A DNA stretch of 64,000 bases from JAEZHK01 sp040768845 (GTDB lineage Bacteria; Bacillota; Clostridia; Christensenellales; Aristaeellaceae), in contig JAXGME010000002.1 of assembly GCA_040768845.1 (NCBI GenBank), forward strand, positions 526,362 through 590,361. Direction: 5' to 3'. The notes under the pieces are model-generated. The model had not been told where the DNA came from. It saw only the letters and a list, made by a program, of their open reading frames with translations, and ran no database searches. Numbering within the stretch: position 1 is the stretch's first letter; every line of letters begins with the position of its first letter. Shown here one piece after another: positions 43,447-51,862 of the stretch. A program made the translations under genes and the position numbers.

Positions 43447-44418
43447 TTATCCGCGCTTGAAGTACTGCGCGTTGGCGGCGTCGATGATGATGACGCCGGT
43501 ATCGATGGAGGCCGGCACGCCCGAGACGCCCGCGGCCGCGTTGTCGCTGGTGATGGCGACGCTGGAGTTATTGACGTTCATCAGGATCTGGATTGCGTAG
43601 TAGGGCATCAGCGCGGTCTGCTGCGCCACGGAGGCGGTGATGACACCGGCTTCGATGTCGCTGAGCACGTCCTCGCCGCGGTCCATCGAGATGATCTTCA
43701 CCTGGCCCACCTTGCCCGCTTCCTTCACGGCCGTGGCCGCGCCCGCGCCGCCCGCGGCTTCCACGCAGGCGATGCCCGCCAGATCGGGATACTTCTGCAA
43801 CAGCGCGCCGGCGGCCTGGGCCGCCACGATGGAGTCGGACTGGGTGTCGGCGATCTGCACAATTTCAATGTCCGGGAACTGCGCCAGCGCGGCCTCATAG
43901 CCGCTGATGCGCTCTTCCAGGTTGCCCTGGCCGGGCTTGGTCATCAGCGCCACCTTGCCCTTGCCGTCGATGGCCTTGGCCAGGTACTGGCCGCCCTGAT
44001 AGCCGGCGTTGTAGTTGCCCGTGCCGACGAAGGCGATGCGCTTGGAATTGGGCACGTCGCCGTCCACGGTCACCACCGGGATGCCCGCGTCAATGGCCTT
44101 GTCGATGATGGGCCCCAGCGTGTCCTCAAAGCCCACCACCACGATGCCGTTCGGCTTTTTGGCGATGGCCTGCTCGAGGGCGGCGATCATGGCGTTCATG
44201 TCGTAATCGGCGGGGCCCACGTACTCGGTGCGCACGCCCAGCTCCTTGCCGGCCATCTCACAGCCCAGCATGTGGTCGTAGAAGTAGTCCAGGCCGCCCA
44301 GCGCGCTGACCTGAATGTAGAGCTGGTCGGACTTGTCGGTCGTCTCCGCGAGGCCGGGCATCGCGCCGACGGCCAGGATCAGGGTCAACGCAAGGAGCAG
44401 GCTGACGAGCTTCTTCAT
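43447..44418 (-). CDS. Ribose-type (CUT2) solute-binding protein
   Basis: 323 residues; ATG after AAGGAGG. Signal peptide MKKLVSLLLALTLILAVGAM ending at GLA/ET with no lipobox cysteine. Mature domain of the RbsB fold: YIQVSALGGLDYFYDHMLGC, GPADYDMNAMIAALEQAIAK, GIVVVGFEDTLGP, TVDGDVPNSKR. The residues between lobes differ from the other CUT2 binding protein, so a different ligand is expected. First gene of the minus-strand run that ends with the sensor kinase. Confidence 0.92.
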   Translation of the reverse strand: MKKLVSLLLALTLILAVGAMPGLAETTDKSDQLYIQVSALGGLDYFYDHMLGCEMAGKELGVRTEYVGPADYDMNAMIAALEQAIAKKPNGIVVVGFEDTLGPIIDKAIDAGIPVVTVDGDVPNSKRIAFVGTGNYNAGYQGGQYLAKAIDGKGKVALMTKPGQGNLEERISGYEAALAQFPDIEIVQIADTQSDSIVAAQAAGALLQKYPDLAGIACVEAAGGAGAATAVKEAGKVGQVKIISMDRGEDVLSDIEAGVITASVAQQTALMPYYAIQILMNVNNSSVAITSDNAAAGVSGVPASIDTGVIIIDAANAQYFKRG

Positions 44419-44473
44419 GGAACGCAACCTCCTTAATCGTAGCGGCGCCCTTGCCGCTTTCCGGTTCCATTCC

Positions 44474-44501
44474 ATTATAAACCGCCCATTTGCGCCATCA
44501 A
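44474..44501 (-). promoter_or_regulatory. Promoter of the second ribose-type operon
   Basis: On the minus strand TTGATG (44496-44501) and TATAAT (44474-44479) are 16 bases apart, 55 bases before the binding-protein start. A short inverted repeat (44538-44546 with 44558-44566) lies upstream. Confidence 0.65.
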
Positions 44502-44622
44502 GGGGGACATTCTTCCAGGCCGCGGGAAATACTTAATGCGCCCGCGAAGCGCGGCCCCGCGGGCGCGGAATTTCTAAAGCGCGCGCCGGTTTTTTTCAGA
44601 AAAAGCCGTCCGCCCACGCAAA

Positions 44623-44654
44623 GCGCCCCGCGAACCGGCCGGTTCGCGGGGCGC
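44623..44654 (-). terminator. Terminator-like palindrome after the decarboxylase beta gene
   Basis: A 32-base perfect palindrome (arms GCGCCCCGCGAACCGG and complement) 22 bases after the minus-strand stop, followed by a short TTT. Confidence 0.65.
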
Positions 44655-44675
44655 CAGAGGCCGCGGAAAAATGCC

Positions 44676-45809
44676 CTACTGGAACAGCGAGAGCAGGATG
44701 CCCGCCGCAATCGCCGAGCCGATGACGCCGGCCACGTTGGGGCCCATGGCGTGCATCAGCAGGTAGTTGCCCGGGCGCGCCTTCTGCCCCTCGATCTGGG
44801 AAACGCGGGCCGCCATCGGCACCGCGGACACGCCGGCGGAGCCGATCAGCGGGTTGACCTTGCCGCCGGAGAGCTTGTACATCAGCTTGCCCAGCAGCAG
44901 GCCGCCCACGGTGCTGAAGCAGAACGCCATCAGGCCCAGCGCGATGATGCCCAGCGTGTGCCAGGTGAGGAAGGTTTCGGCCCGGGCGGTCGCGCCCACG
45001 GTGATGCCCAGGAAGATGGTCACAATGTTGATCAGCGCGTTCTGCGCGGTGGAAGAAAGGCGCTCCACCACGCCGGATTCCTTGAAGAGGTTGCCCAGCA
45101 TCAGCATGCCGATCAGGGGCGCGGTGGCGGGCAAAAGCAGCACGCAGAAGATGGTCACGATAATCGGAAAGCAGATTTTCTCCAGCTTGGAAACCTCGCG
45201 CATCTGCTCCATCACGACCTCGCGCTCCTTCTGGGTGGTCAGCGCGCGCATGATGGGCGGCTGGATCATCGGGATCAGCGCCATGTAGGAATAGGCGGCG
45301 ATGGCGATGGCGGGCAGAAGATCCGGCGCCAGCTTGGTGGTCAGGTAGATGGCGGTGGGGCCGTCCGCGCCGCCGATGATGCCGATGGAGGCGGCCTCCT
45401 TGGGTGTAAAGCCCAGGAGCGTCGCGATGATAAAGGCCACCACAATGCCAAACTGCGCGCCCGCGCCGATGAAAAGGCTCGACGGGCGGGCCAGCAGCGG
45501 CCCGAAGTCTGTCATCGCGCCGATCCCCAGGAAGATCAGCGATGGGTAGATGCCCAGCTTCACGCCCTGGTACAGGTAGTAGAGCAGGCCGCCGGCCTCC
45601 TTGCCCGTCGGCTCGCCCATCAGATTGGCCATCGGCAGGTTGGCCAGCAGCACGCCGAAGGCGATCGGCAATAGCAGCAGCGGCTCAAATTTCTTGACAA
45701 TCGCCAGGTAGATCAGCACGCAGGCGATCACGATCATCAAAAGGTGCTGCCACGAAAGCGCGGCAAAGCCAGAGGTTTCCCAGATCGTCACCAGGGCGCG
45801 TCCAAACAT
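44676..45809 (-). CDS. oadB: Sodium-pumping decarboxylase, beta subunit
   Basis: 377 residues with about nine to eleven membrane segments. The Na+-channel region is conserved: IGIIGGADGPTAIYL (Asp essential in the family) and near the C-terminus GPNVAGVIGSAIAAGILL (Asn, Gly, Ser). This subunit couples decarboxylation of a biotin-bound carboxyl group to Na+ export. It serves oxaloacetate, methylmalonyl-CoA or glutaconyl-CoA complexes, which cannot be told apart from beta alone. The carboxyltransferase and biotin-carrier subunits are not in the window. Transcribed 35 bases after the gamma gene. Confidence 0.92.
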   Translation of the reverse strand: MFGRALVTIWETSGFAALSWQHLLMIVIACVLIYLAIVKKFEPLLLLPIAFGVLLANLPMANLMGEPTGKEAGGLLYYLYQGVKLGIYPSLIFLGIGAMTDFGPLLARPSSLFIGAGAQFGIVVAFIIATLLGFTPKEAASIGIIGGADGPTAIYLTTKLAPDLLPAIAIAAYSYMALIPMIQPPIMRALTTQKEREVVMEQMREVSKLEKICFPIIVTIFCVLLLPATAPLIGMLMLGNLFKESGVVERLSSTAQNALINIVTIFLGITVGATARAETFLTWHTLGIIALGLMAFCFSTVGGLLLGKLMYKLSGGKVNPLIGSAGVSAVPMAARVSQIEGQKARPGNYLLMHAMGPNVAGVIGSAIAAGILLSLFQ

Positions 45810-45844
45810 CCTTCATCCCTCCGCGCGGCGTCGCCGCAAAATGA

Positions 45845-45982
45845 TCAGCCGTCGGTCTTTCCGGCAAAAAAATGCCCGATGACCAGCGAGGTCAGCTTCA
45901 TCAGGCCATAGATCGCCGCCAACAGCACAAAAACCATGCTCATGCAGAACAGCGCCACCAGAACATCCTCTCCAATATTCAT
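45845..45982 (-). CDS. OadG-type gamma subunit (short)
   Basis: Only 45 residues from the ATG after GGGAGG (MNIGEDVLVALFCMSMVFVL). One membrane helix, then a short polar tail with FFAGKTDG. Matches the single-helix assembly subunit of sodium-pumping decarboxylases, though family members are usually about 80-120 residues, so this is short. An ORF extended to 46060 has no better ribosome site. Directly in front of the beta subunit. Confidence 0.75.
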   Translation of the reverse strand: MNIGEDVLVALFCMSMVFVLLAAIYGLMKLTSLVIGHFFAGKTDG

Positions 45983-46031
45983 GCCGGGCCTCCCTTCATT
46001 AGTCATGCAGATAAAAATGCAATTGCCTTTC

Positions 46032-46060
46032 ATTGTAATACAACCGGCCGCCAAAGTCAA
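46032..46060 (-). promoter_or_regulatory. Promoter of the decarboxylase gamma-beta pair
   Basis: On the minus strand TTGACT (46055-46060) and TACAAT (46032-46037) are exactly 17 bases apart, about 50 bases before the gamma-subunit start. Confidence 0.7.
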
Positions 46061-46077
46061 CCGCCCGGCGGCACACC

Positions 46078-46112
46078 AAAACGCCCCCCGGCAAGCCGGG
46101 GAGCGGCGTTTT
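46078..46112. terminator. Terminator after the XRE-cupin gene
   Basis: Stem AAAACGCC...GGCGTTTT enclosing CCGGC/GCCGG; flanking T-runs on both strands. Seven bases after the minus-strand stop at 46119. Confidence 0.75.
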
Positions 46113-46118
46113 CCCGCG

Positions 46119-46697
46119 TCATTCGCCCGCCCGCAGCGGGTTGGGAATGTTGACGGAGAGCAGCTTGGCGGTCTTGTTGGTCAGGTTTACCCAGTTGTGG
46201 GGCAGGTTGGAGCGAATCTGGATGCTGTCGCCGGGATAGAGCGTGTGGCGCGCGCCGTCCAGATACACGGTGATGATGCCCTCCAGCACGTAGGAAAATT
46301 CCTCGCCCTCGTGGGCGTACATCTCAATCTGCTCCTCCTCCATCTCCTCCTGGGGCATCAGCAGAAAGAGCCGGGGCAAAAGCGCGTACCCCGCGGGGTC
46401 GTTGGACAGCACGTACTGGATGATCTGCGGGGAAACGGGGGTTGCCTTCAGGTCAAACCCGTGGGTCACAGGCTCCGGGCTGGGGCCGTGGACGACGTTG
46501 AAGAAGCTGGAAAGGTCCGTGCCCAGGACGCGGGCGAGGCTGGACAGCGTGTCGATGGCGATGGAGGACATGCCCCGCTCCAGCTGGGACAAAAACCCCA
46601 CCGACAGGCCCGACTCGTCCGACAGCTGCTTGAGCGTGAGCTTCTTGGCCAGGCGAAGCGAGCGGATGTGCGCGCCGATCATCGCTTTCTGGTTCAT
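46119..46697 (-). CDS. XRE-family regulator with cupin domain
   Basis: 192 residues. Helix-turn-helix at about residues 8-62 (LRLAKKLTLKQLSDESGLSV, GFLSQLERGMSS), and a C-terminal cupin (about 115-185, with HEGEEFSYVLEGIITVYLDG and LPHNWVN). Regulators of this type often sense a small acid or amine and repress the adjacent catabolic genes. Start chosen at the ATG preceded by GAGGGG; the 60 residues upstream are outside the conserved domain. Divergent from the hydroxyproline cassette, so it is the likely regulator; not proven. Confidence 0.88.
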   Translation of the reverse strand: MNQKAMIGAHIRSLRLAKKLTLKQLSDESGLSVGFLSQLERGMSSIAIDTLSSLARVLGTDLSSFFNVVHGPSPEPVTHGFDLKATPVSPQIIQYVLSNDPAGYALLPRLFLLMPQEEMEEEQIEMYAHEGEEFSYVLEGIITVYLDGARHTLYPGDSIQIRSNLPHNWVNLTNKTAKLLSVNIPNPLRAGE

Positions 46698-46724
46698 CGG
46701 TCGTCCCCTCCGTTCTTGCGCATC

Positions 46725-46753
46725 ACTATAGCCCATTTCCGCGCTCCTGTCAA
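46725..46753 (-). promoter_or_regulatory. Promoter of the XRE-cupin gene
   Basis: On the minus strand TTGACA (46748-46753) and TATAGT (46725-46730) are 17 bases apart. Confidence 0.8.
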
Positions 46754-46812
46754 GCCGATATGGCCCCCGCGACGCCGCCGGTTTCATATTCGTGAATTTT
46801 ATCCGCAACTGA

Positions 46813-46842
46813 TTGACAGCGCCCCGTTTATGGTAGTAAAAT
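46813..46842 (+). promoter_or_regulatory. Promoter of the hydroxyproline cassette
   Basis: TTGACA (46813-46818) and TAAAAT (46837-46842), 18 bases apart. It is flanked by GAATTTTA (46794-46801) and its complement TAAAATTC (46837-46844), and by TTATCCG (46799-46805) with CGGATAA (46845-46851), a possible regulator target. Confidence 0.6.
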
Positions 46843-46907
46843 TCCGGATAAGGGGTGGGGCCGCGGGCGTCCCACATTCACCGAAATGAATTCCGGAGGC
46901 ATGCGCA

Positions 46908-47753
46908 TTGCACGAGGCGCTGGTGGTCAACCTGCAGCGGTTTTCCCTTCACGATGGGCCGGGCGTGCGCACGACCATCTTTTTCAAGGGCTGTCCGCTG
47001 AAGTGCCTTTGGTGCCACAACCCGGAGAGCCAGGACTTTGAGCCGGAGGTCATGTTCTTTCCGGACCGGTGCACCGGCTGCGGCCGCTGCCGGGCGGCCG
47101 GCTCGGCGGAGGAAGCCTGCGCGGCCTGCGCCTTTGACGCGCGGACGATGGTGGGCGCGCGGTACACGGCCCGGGCGCTTTTTGAACTGGCGCTTCGGGA
47201 TCAGGGGCTTTTTGACGCCAGCGGCGGCGGCGTCACGCTGTCGGGCGGCGAGGTGATGGCCCAGGACGCCGGCTTTCTTTCGGAGCTTTTGACGCTGCTG
47301 AAAAGCCGGGGTATTCACGTGGCCATTGACACCTGCGGCTACGCGCCCTGGGCGCGCTTTGAGGCGGTGCTGCCCCGGGCGGACCTTTTTCTCTACGACC
47401 TCAAGGCGATGGACCCGGCGCTGCACCGGCGGCTGACCGGCGCGGACAACGCGCTGATCCACGAAAACCTTCGCAGGCTGGCCTCGGCGGGGGCCGCGAT
47501 CCGGCTGCGCATTCCGGTGGTGCCCGGCGCCAACGCCGGCGCGGAGGAAATGCGCGCGCTGGCCGCCTTCGCCTTTGACGCCTGCGGGGATGTGCCGGCG
47601 GACCTTCTGCCCTACCACCGGGTAGGCAGCGACAAGGCCGAGCGGTTGGGCCGGACGGAAGCGGTGTTTGATCCGCCGACGCCAAAGATGATGGAGCAAA
47701 CGCTTGCCATCTGGCGCGGCGCGGGGTTTACGCGCGTATCGACGGGCGGATGA
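46908..47753 (+). CDS. hypE: Glycyl-radical activase for HypD
   Basis: 281 residues from TTG with CGGAGG nine bases before; the ATG at 46901 is in another frame. Radical SAM motif GCPLKCLWCHNPES, then SGGEVM for SAM. The usual two-cluster ferredoxin insert is cut to about 25 residues with five cysteines (CTGCGRC ... CAAC), enough for at most one accessory cluster. Placed 13 bases before hypD. Family identity is clear; the symbol is given by position next to HypD. Confidence 0.88.
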   Translation: MHEALVVNLQRFSLHDGPGVRTTIFFKGCPLKCLWCHNPESQDFEPEVMFFPDRCTGCGRCRAAGSAEEACAACAFDARTMVGARYTARALFELALRDQGLFDASGGGVTLSGGEVMAQDAGFLSELLTLLKSRGIHVAIDTCGYAPWARFEAVLPRADLFLYDLKAMDPALHRRLTGADNALIHENLRRLASAGAAIRLRIPVVPGANAGAEEMRALAAFAFDACGDVPADLLPYHRVGSDKAERLGRTEAVFDPPTPKMMEQTLAIWRGAGFTRVSTGG

Positions 47754-47766
47754 GGAGGCATGAGCG

Positions 47767-50151
47767 ATGGAAGCCAAACGGGAAGATCGGGGCATGAACC
47801 GGCGCGTCCGGGCGCTGCGGGCGGTCAGCATGGAAACGGCGCCCTCCATCTCCATGGAGCGGGCGCTGATCGAGACGGAAACCTACAAAATGTACGAGGG
47901 GCGCCTATCGATTCCGGAGCTCCGGGCGCTGACGCTGTACCGCTATATGGAAAACCGCACCCTCTACCTGGGCGAGGGCGAGCTGATCGTGGGCGAAAAG
48001 GCGGGCGGGCCCCAGGAGGCGCCCACGTTCCCGGAGCTTTGCTGCCACACGCTGGAGGACATGCGCATCATGGACGCGCGGGATCTGATCTCCTTCAAGG
48101 TGACGGACGGGGCGCTGAAGGCCCAGGCCGACACCGTGATCCCCTTCTGGCAGGGCCGTTCCATCCGCGAAAAGCTGCTCGCCTCCATGACGCGGGAATG
48201 GAAGGACTGCTACGAGGCGGGCATCTTCACCGAGTTCATGGAGCAGCGCGGCCCCGGCCACACCGTGGGCTCAAGCAAAATCTACGAAAAGGGTTTTCTG
48301 GACTATAAGGCCGAGATCGAGGCGGCCCTCGCCGCCCTCGACCCGCTGACGGACGAAAACGCCCAGGCCAGGGGCGAGCAGCTTCGGGCCATGGCCATCG
48401 CCTGCGACGCCATCATGCTCCTGGGCAGCCGCTACGCAGCGCTGGCCCGCGAAAAGGCCGCCGCCGAGGCCGACCCCGTCCGGAAAGCAGAGCTTCTCGA
48501 AATCGCCGCCAACTGCGACCGGGTGCCCGCCCGCGCGCCGGAAACCTACTGGCAGGCCATCCAGATGTACTGGTTCGTACACCTTTGCGTGACCACCGAG
48601 CTCAACCCCTGGGACGCCTATTCCCCGGGCCGGCTGGACCAGCACCTCTTTCCCTTCTACCGGGCGGATATGGCGGCGGGCCGCCTCACCGGCGACCGGG
48701 CGCTGGAGCTGCTGGAATGCCTGTGGATCAAGTTCAACAACCAGCCCGCGCCGCCCAAGGTGGGCGTGACCCTCAAGGAGAGCGGCACCTACACCGACTT
48801 TGCCAACATCAACACCGGCGGCATTGCCCCCGACGGCTCCGACGGCGTCAACGACGTCAGCTATATGATCCTTGACTGCATGGACGAGATGCGCCTTTTG
48901 CAGCCCTCTTCCAACGTGCAGATCTCCAAAAAGACGCCCCGCCACTTCCTGAAACGCGCCTGCAAAGTGTCCCGCCAGGGCTGGGGCCAGCCCGCCTTTT
49001 ACAACACCGAGGCCATTGTGGCGGAGCTGATTAACGCCGGCAAGACCCTGGAGGACGCCCGCAGGGGCGGCACCAGCGGCTGCGTGGAAACCGGCGCCTT
49101 CGGCAACGAGGCCTACATCTTGACGGGCTACTTCAACATCCCCAAGGTGCTGGAGCTGACCCTCCACGACGGCGTGGACCCCCGCACCGGCAAGCGCCTA
49201 GGGCTGCCGCTGGGCAAGGCGGAGGATTTTCAGGACTTTGAATCCCTCTACACCGCCTTTGAAAGGCAGATGAAGCACCTGGTGGACATCAAGGTGCGCG
49301 GCTCCAACGTGATCGAGCAGATCTACGCCCGCTACATGCCCGCGCCCTTTCTGTCGGTCATCACCAACGACTGCATCGCCAGGGGCATGGACTACAACGC
49401 CGGCGGCGCCCGCTACAACACCAGCTACATCCAGGGCGTGGGCATCGGCACCATCGCCGACAGCCTGGCCGCACTCAAGCTGCACGTCTACGAAAAAAAG
49501 ACCTTCACCATGGCCCAACTGATGGAGGCGCTGGGCCGCGACTTTGAGGGCGCGGACTGGATCCGCGCGCAGGTGCTCAACCGCGCGCCCAAGTACGGCA
49601 ACGACGACGACTATGCCGACGATCTGATGCGCCGCGTGTTCCAAAGCTACCTGGGGTTGGTGACGGGCCGCAAAAATACCCGCGGCGGCACCTACCGGGT
49701 CAACATGCTGCCCACCACCTGCCACGTGTACTTTGGCGAGGTCATGGGCGCGTCGCCCAACGGGCGCCGGGCGGGCAAGCCCCTCTCCGAGGGCATTTCC
49801 CCCACCCAGGGGGCCGACACCCATGGCCCGTCGGCCGCCATCCGCTCCGCCGCCAAGATGGACCACCTGATGACCGGCGGTACGCTGCTCAACCAGAAGT
49901 TCACGCCCCCCGTGGTGGCGGGCGAGGCGGGGCTGGACCACATGGCCGACCTGGTGCGCGCCTACTTCGACCTGGACGGCCACCACATCCAGTTCAACGT
50001 GGTGGACCGGGAAACGCTGCGCGAGGCGCAGCGCCACCCCGACGAGTACCGGGACCTGATCGTGCGCGTCGCGGGCTATTCCGACTACTTCCGCAACCTC
50101 AGCCGCGCGCTGCAGGACGAGATCATCGACCGCACGGAGCAGAGCTTTTAG
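47767..50151 (+). CDS. hypD: trans-4-Hydroxy-L-proline dehydratase (glycyl-radical enzyme)
   Basis: 794 residues, close to known HypD length. Thiyl-radical cysteine C439 and acid/base E441 in GGTSGCVETGAFGNEAYIL, radical glycine G770 in RVAGYSDYF. The stretch ILTGYFNIPKVLELTLHDGV after the cysteine matches my recollection of HypD rather than CutC, glycerol or propanediol dehydratases. HypD removes water from trans-4-hydroxyproline to give 1-pyrroline-5-carboxylate (P5C). The next gene is a P5C dehydrogenase, which supports the call. GGAGG lies seven bases before ATG. Acts in the cytoplasm under strict anaerobiosis. Confidence 0.85.
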   Translation: MEAKREDRGMNRRVRALRAVSMETAPSISMERALIETETYKMYEGRLSIPELRALTLYRYMENRTLYLGEGELIVGEKAGGPQEAPTFPELCCHTLEDMRIMDARDLISFKVTDGALKAQADTVIPFWQGRSIREKLLASMTREWKDCYEAGIFTEFMEQRGPGHTVGSSKIYEKGFLDYKAEIEAALAALDPLTDENAQARGEQLRAMAIACDAIMLLGSRYAALAREKAAAEADPVRKAELLEIAANCDRVPARAPETYWQAIQMYWFVHLCVTTELNPWDAYSPGRLDQHLFPFYRADMAAGRLTGDRALELLECLWIKFNNQPAPPKVGVTLKESGTYTDFANINTGGIAPDGSDGVNDVSYMILDCMDEMRLLQPSSNVQISKKTPRHFLKRACKVSRQGWGQPAFYNTEAIVAELINAGKTLEDARRGGTSGCVETGAFGNEAYILTGYFNIPKVLELTLHDGVDPRTGKRLGLPLGKAEDFQDFESLYTAFERQMKHLVDIKVRGSNVIEQIYARYMPAPFLSVITNDCIARGMDYNAGGARYNTSYIQGVGIGTIADSLAALKLHVYEKKTFTMAQLMEALGRDFEGADWIRAQVLNRAPKYGNDDDYADDLMRRVFQSYLGLVTGRKNTRGGTYRVNMLPTTCHVYFGEVMGASPNGRRAGKPLSEGISPTQGADTHGPSAAIRSAAKMDHLMTGGTLLNQKFTPPVVAGEAGLDHMADLVRAYFDLDGHHIQFNVVDRETLREAQRHPDEYRDLIVRVAGYSDYFRNLSRALQDEIIDRTEQSF

Positions 50152-50155
50152 CGCT

Positions 50156-50181
50156 CGCGGGGGCTTTGCCCCCGCGCTTTT
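50156..50181 (+). terminator. Hairpin between hypD and the P5C dehydrogenase gene
   Basis: Nine-base-pair GC stem CGCGGGGGC/GCCCCCGCG with loop TTT, followed by CTTTT. May attenuate the two downstream genes. Confidence 0.65.
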
Positions 50182-50222
50182 CGCCAAAAGGTTTTCAGAA
50201 CGTTTTGAAAGGGGTTTTTCAG

Positions 50223-51851
50223 ATGAGCGGCGGATTCTTTTCCATCGAACTGCCAAAGAACGAACCGGTCCGGGCCTACCTGCCCGGCAGCGCGGAGCGC
50301 GCGTCCTTAAAGGCGGAGCTGGACCGTCAGGCAGCCCAGGTCGTCGAAATCCCGCTGGTGATCGGCGGGCGCGCCGTGACCACCGGAAACCTGGGCAGGA
50401 TTGTGATGCCCCACGACCACCGCCACCCGCTGGCGTCCTTCCACAACGCCGGCGAGGCGGAGCTGAAATCCGCCGTGAAGGCCGCCAAGGGTGCCAAGGC
50501 CGCCTGGGCGGACATGCCCTTTGAGCACCGGGCCGCCATCTTCCTGAAGGCGGCGGACCTGCTGGCCGGCCCCTGGCGCGACCGGATCAACGCCGCCACC
50601 ATGCTGGGCCAGAGCAAGACCGCCTACCAGGCCGAGATCGACTCCGCCTGCGAGCTGGCGGACTTTCTGCGCTTTAACGTCTACTACGCCCAGGAGATCA
50701 TGAAGCAGCAGCCTTCCTCCTCGGCCGCCGTGTGGAACCGGACGGAGTACCGGCCGCTGGACGGCTTTGTGGCGGCGGTGTCGCCCTTCAACTTCACCTC
50801 CATCGGCGGCAACCTGCCCACTTCTCCGGCCATCATGGGCAACACCGTGGTATGGAAGCCCTCGTCCACGGCGGTGCTCTCCAACTACTACTTCATGGCG
50901 CTGCTCCAGGAGGCGGGGCTGCCCGACGGGGTCATCAACTTCGTGCCCTGCCGCGGCACCGATCTTTCAAAATACGTGCTCACCGACCCGGACATGGCGG
51001 GCTTCCACTTCACCGGTTCCACGGAGGTCTTCAGCGGCGTGTGGAAGATGGTGGGCGAGAACATCGCCGCCTACCGCAATTACCCGCGCCTTGTGGGCGA
51101 GACCGGCGGCAAGGACTTTGTATTCGCCCACGCCAGCGCCGATGTGGACGCGCTGGTGTCGGCGCTGGTGCGCGGCGCCTTTGAATACCAGGGGCAGAAG
51201 TGCTCCGCCGCCTCCCGCGCCTTCATCCCGGAGAGCCTGTGGCCCGCCGTGAAGGAAAAAATGCTGGCCGAAATCGCCCGGATCAAAACCGGCGACATCC
51301 GCGACTTTACCAACTTCATCGGCGCGGTGATCGACAAAAAGTCCTTTGACAGCATCAAGGGCTACATTGACTTTGCCGCCGCCTCTCCGGATGCCGAGGT
51401 GCTGTGCGGAAAGTGTGACGACTCCACCGGCTACTTTGTCACCCCCACGGTGATCCTGGCCAGGAAGCCGGACTTCAAAACCATGGTGGAGGAGATCTTC
51501 GGGCCGGTGCTGACCGTCTACGTCTACGCCGACGCGGCCTTTGACGAAACCTTGGCCCTGTGCGACGGCGCCTCGCCCTATGCGCTGACCGGTGCCGTCT
51601 TCGCCCGGGACCGCCAGGCCGTCATCCGGATGGAAAAAGCGCTCCGGGGTGCGGCGGGCAATTTCTACATCAACGACAAGCCCACCGGCGCGGTGATCGG
51701 GCAGCAGCCCTTCGGCGGCGCCCGCGCCTCCGGCACCAACGACAAGGCGGGCTCCATGCTCAACCTCTACCGCTGGGCCAGCCCCCGGGTCATCAAGGAA
51801 AACTTCCTTCCGGCGAAGGAAACCGGCTATCCCTTCATGAAAGAATCCTGA
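50223..51851 (+). CDS. pruA: L-Glutamate gamma-semialdehyde (P5C) dehydrogenase
   Basis: 542 residues. Typical of the ALDH4/P5CDH group: AVSPFNFTSIGGNLPTSPAI then GNTVVWKPS, FTGSTEV, catalytic Glu (VGETGGKDFVF) and Cys (YQGQKCSAASRAF), and QQPFGGARASGTNDK near the end. It oxidises glutamate semialdehyde, the open form of P5C, to glutamate with NAD+. Being next to hypD, it gives the route hydroxyproline to glutamate. The start ATG follows AAAGGGG; an upstream ATG is possible but lies in the hairpin region. Free-standing enzyme with no proline dehydrogenase fused or adjacent. Confidence 0.88.
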   Translation: MSGGFFSIELPKNEPVRAYLPGSAERASLKAELDRQAAQVVEIPLVIGGRAVTTGNLGRIVMPHDHRHPLASFHNAGEAELKSAVKAAKGAKAAWADMPFEHRAAIFLKAADLLAGPWRDRINAATMLGQSKTAYQAEIDSACELADFLRFNVYYAQEIMKQQPSSSAAVWNRTEYRPLDGFVAAVSPFNFTSIGGNLPTSPAIMGNTVVWKPSSTAVLSNYYFMALLQEAGLPDGVINFVPCRGTDLSKYVLTDPDMAGFHFTGSTEVFSGVWKMVGENIAAYRNYPRLVGETGGKDFVFAHASADVDALVSALVRGAFEYQGQKCSAASRAFIPESLWPAVKEKMLAEIARIKTGDIRDFTNFIGAVIDKKSFDSIKGYIDFAAASPDAEVLCGKCDDSTGYFVTPTVILARKPDFKTMVEEIFGPVLTVYVYADAAFDETLALCDGASPYALTGAVFARDRQAVIRMEKALRGAAGNFYINDKPTGAVIGQQPFGGARASGTNDKAGSMLNLYRWASPRVIKENFLPAKETGYPFMKES

Positions 51852-51862
51852 GGAGGCGCCCC

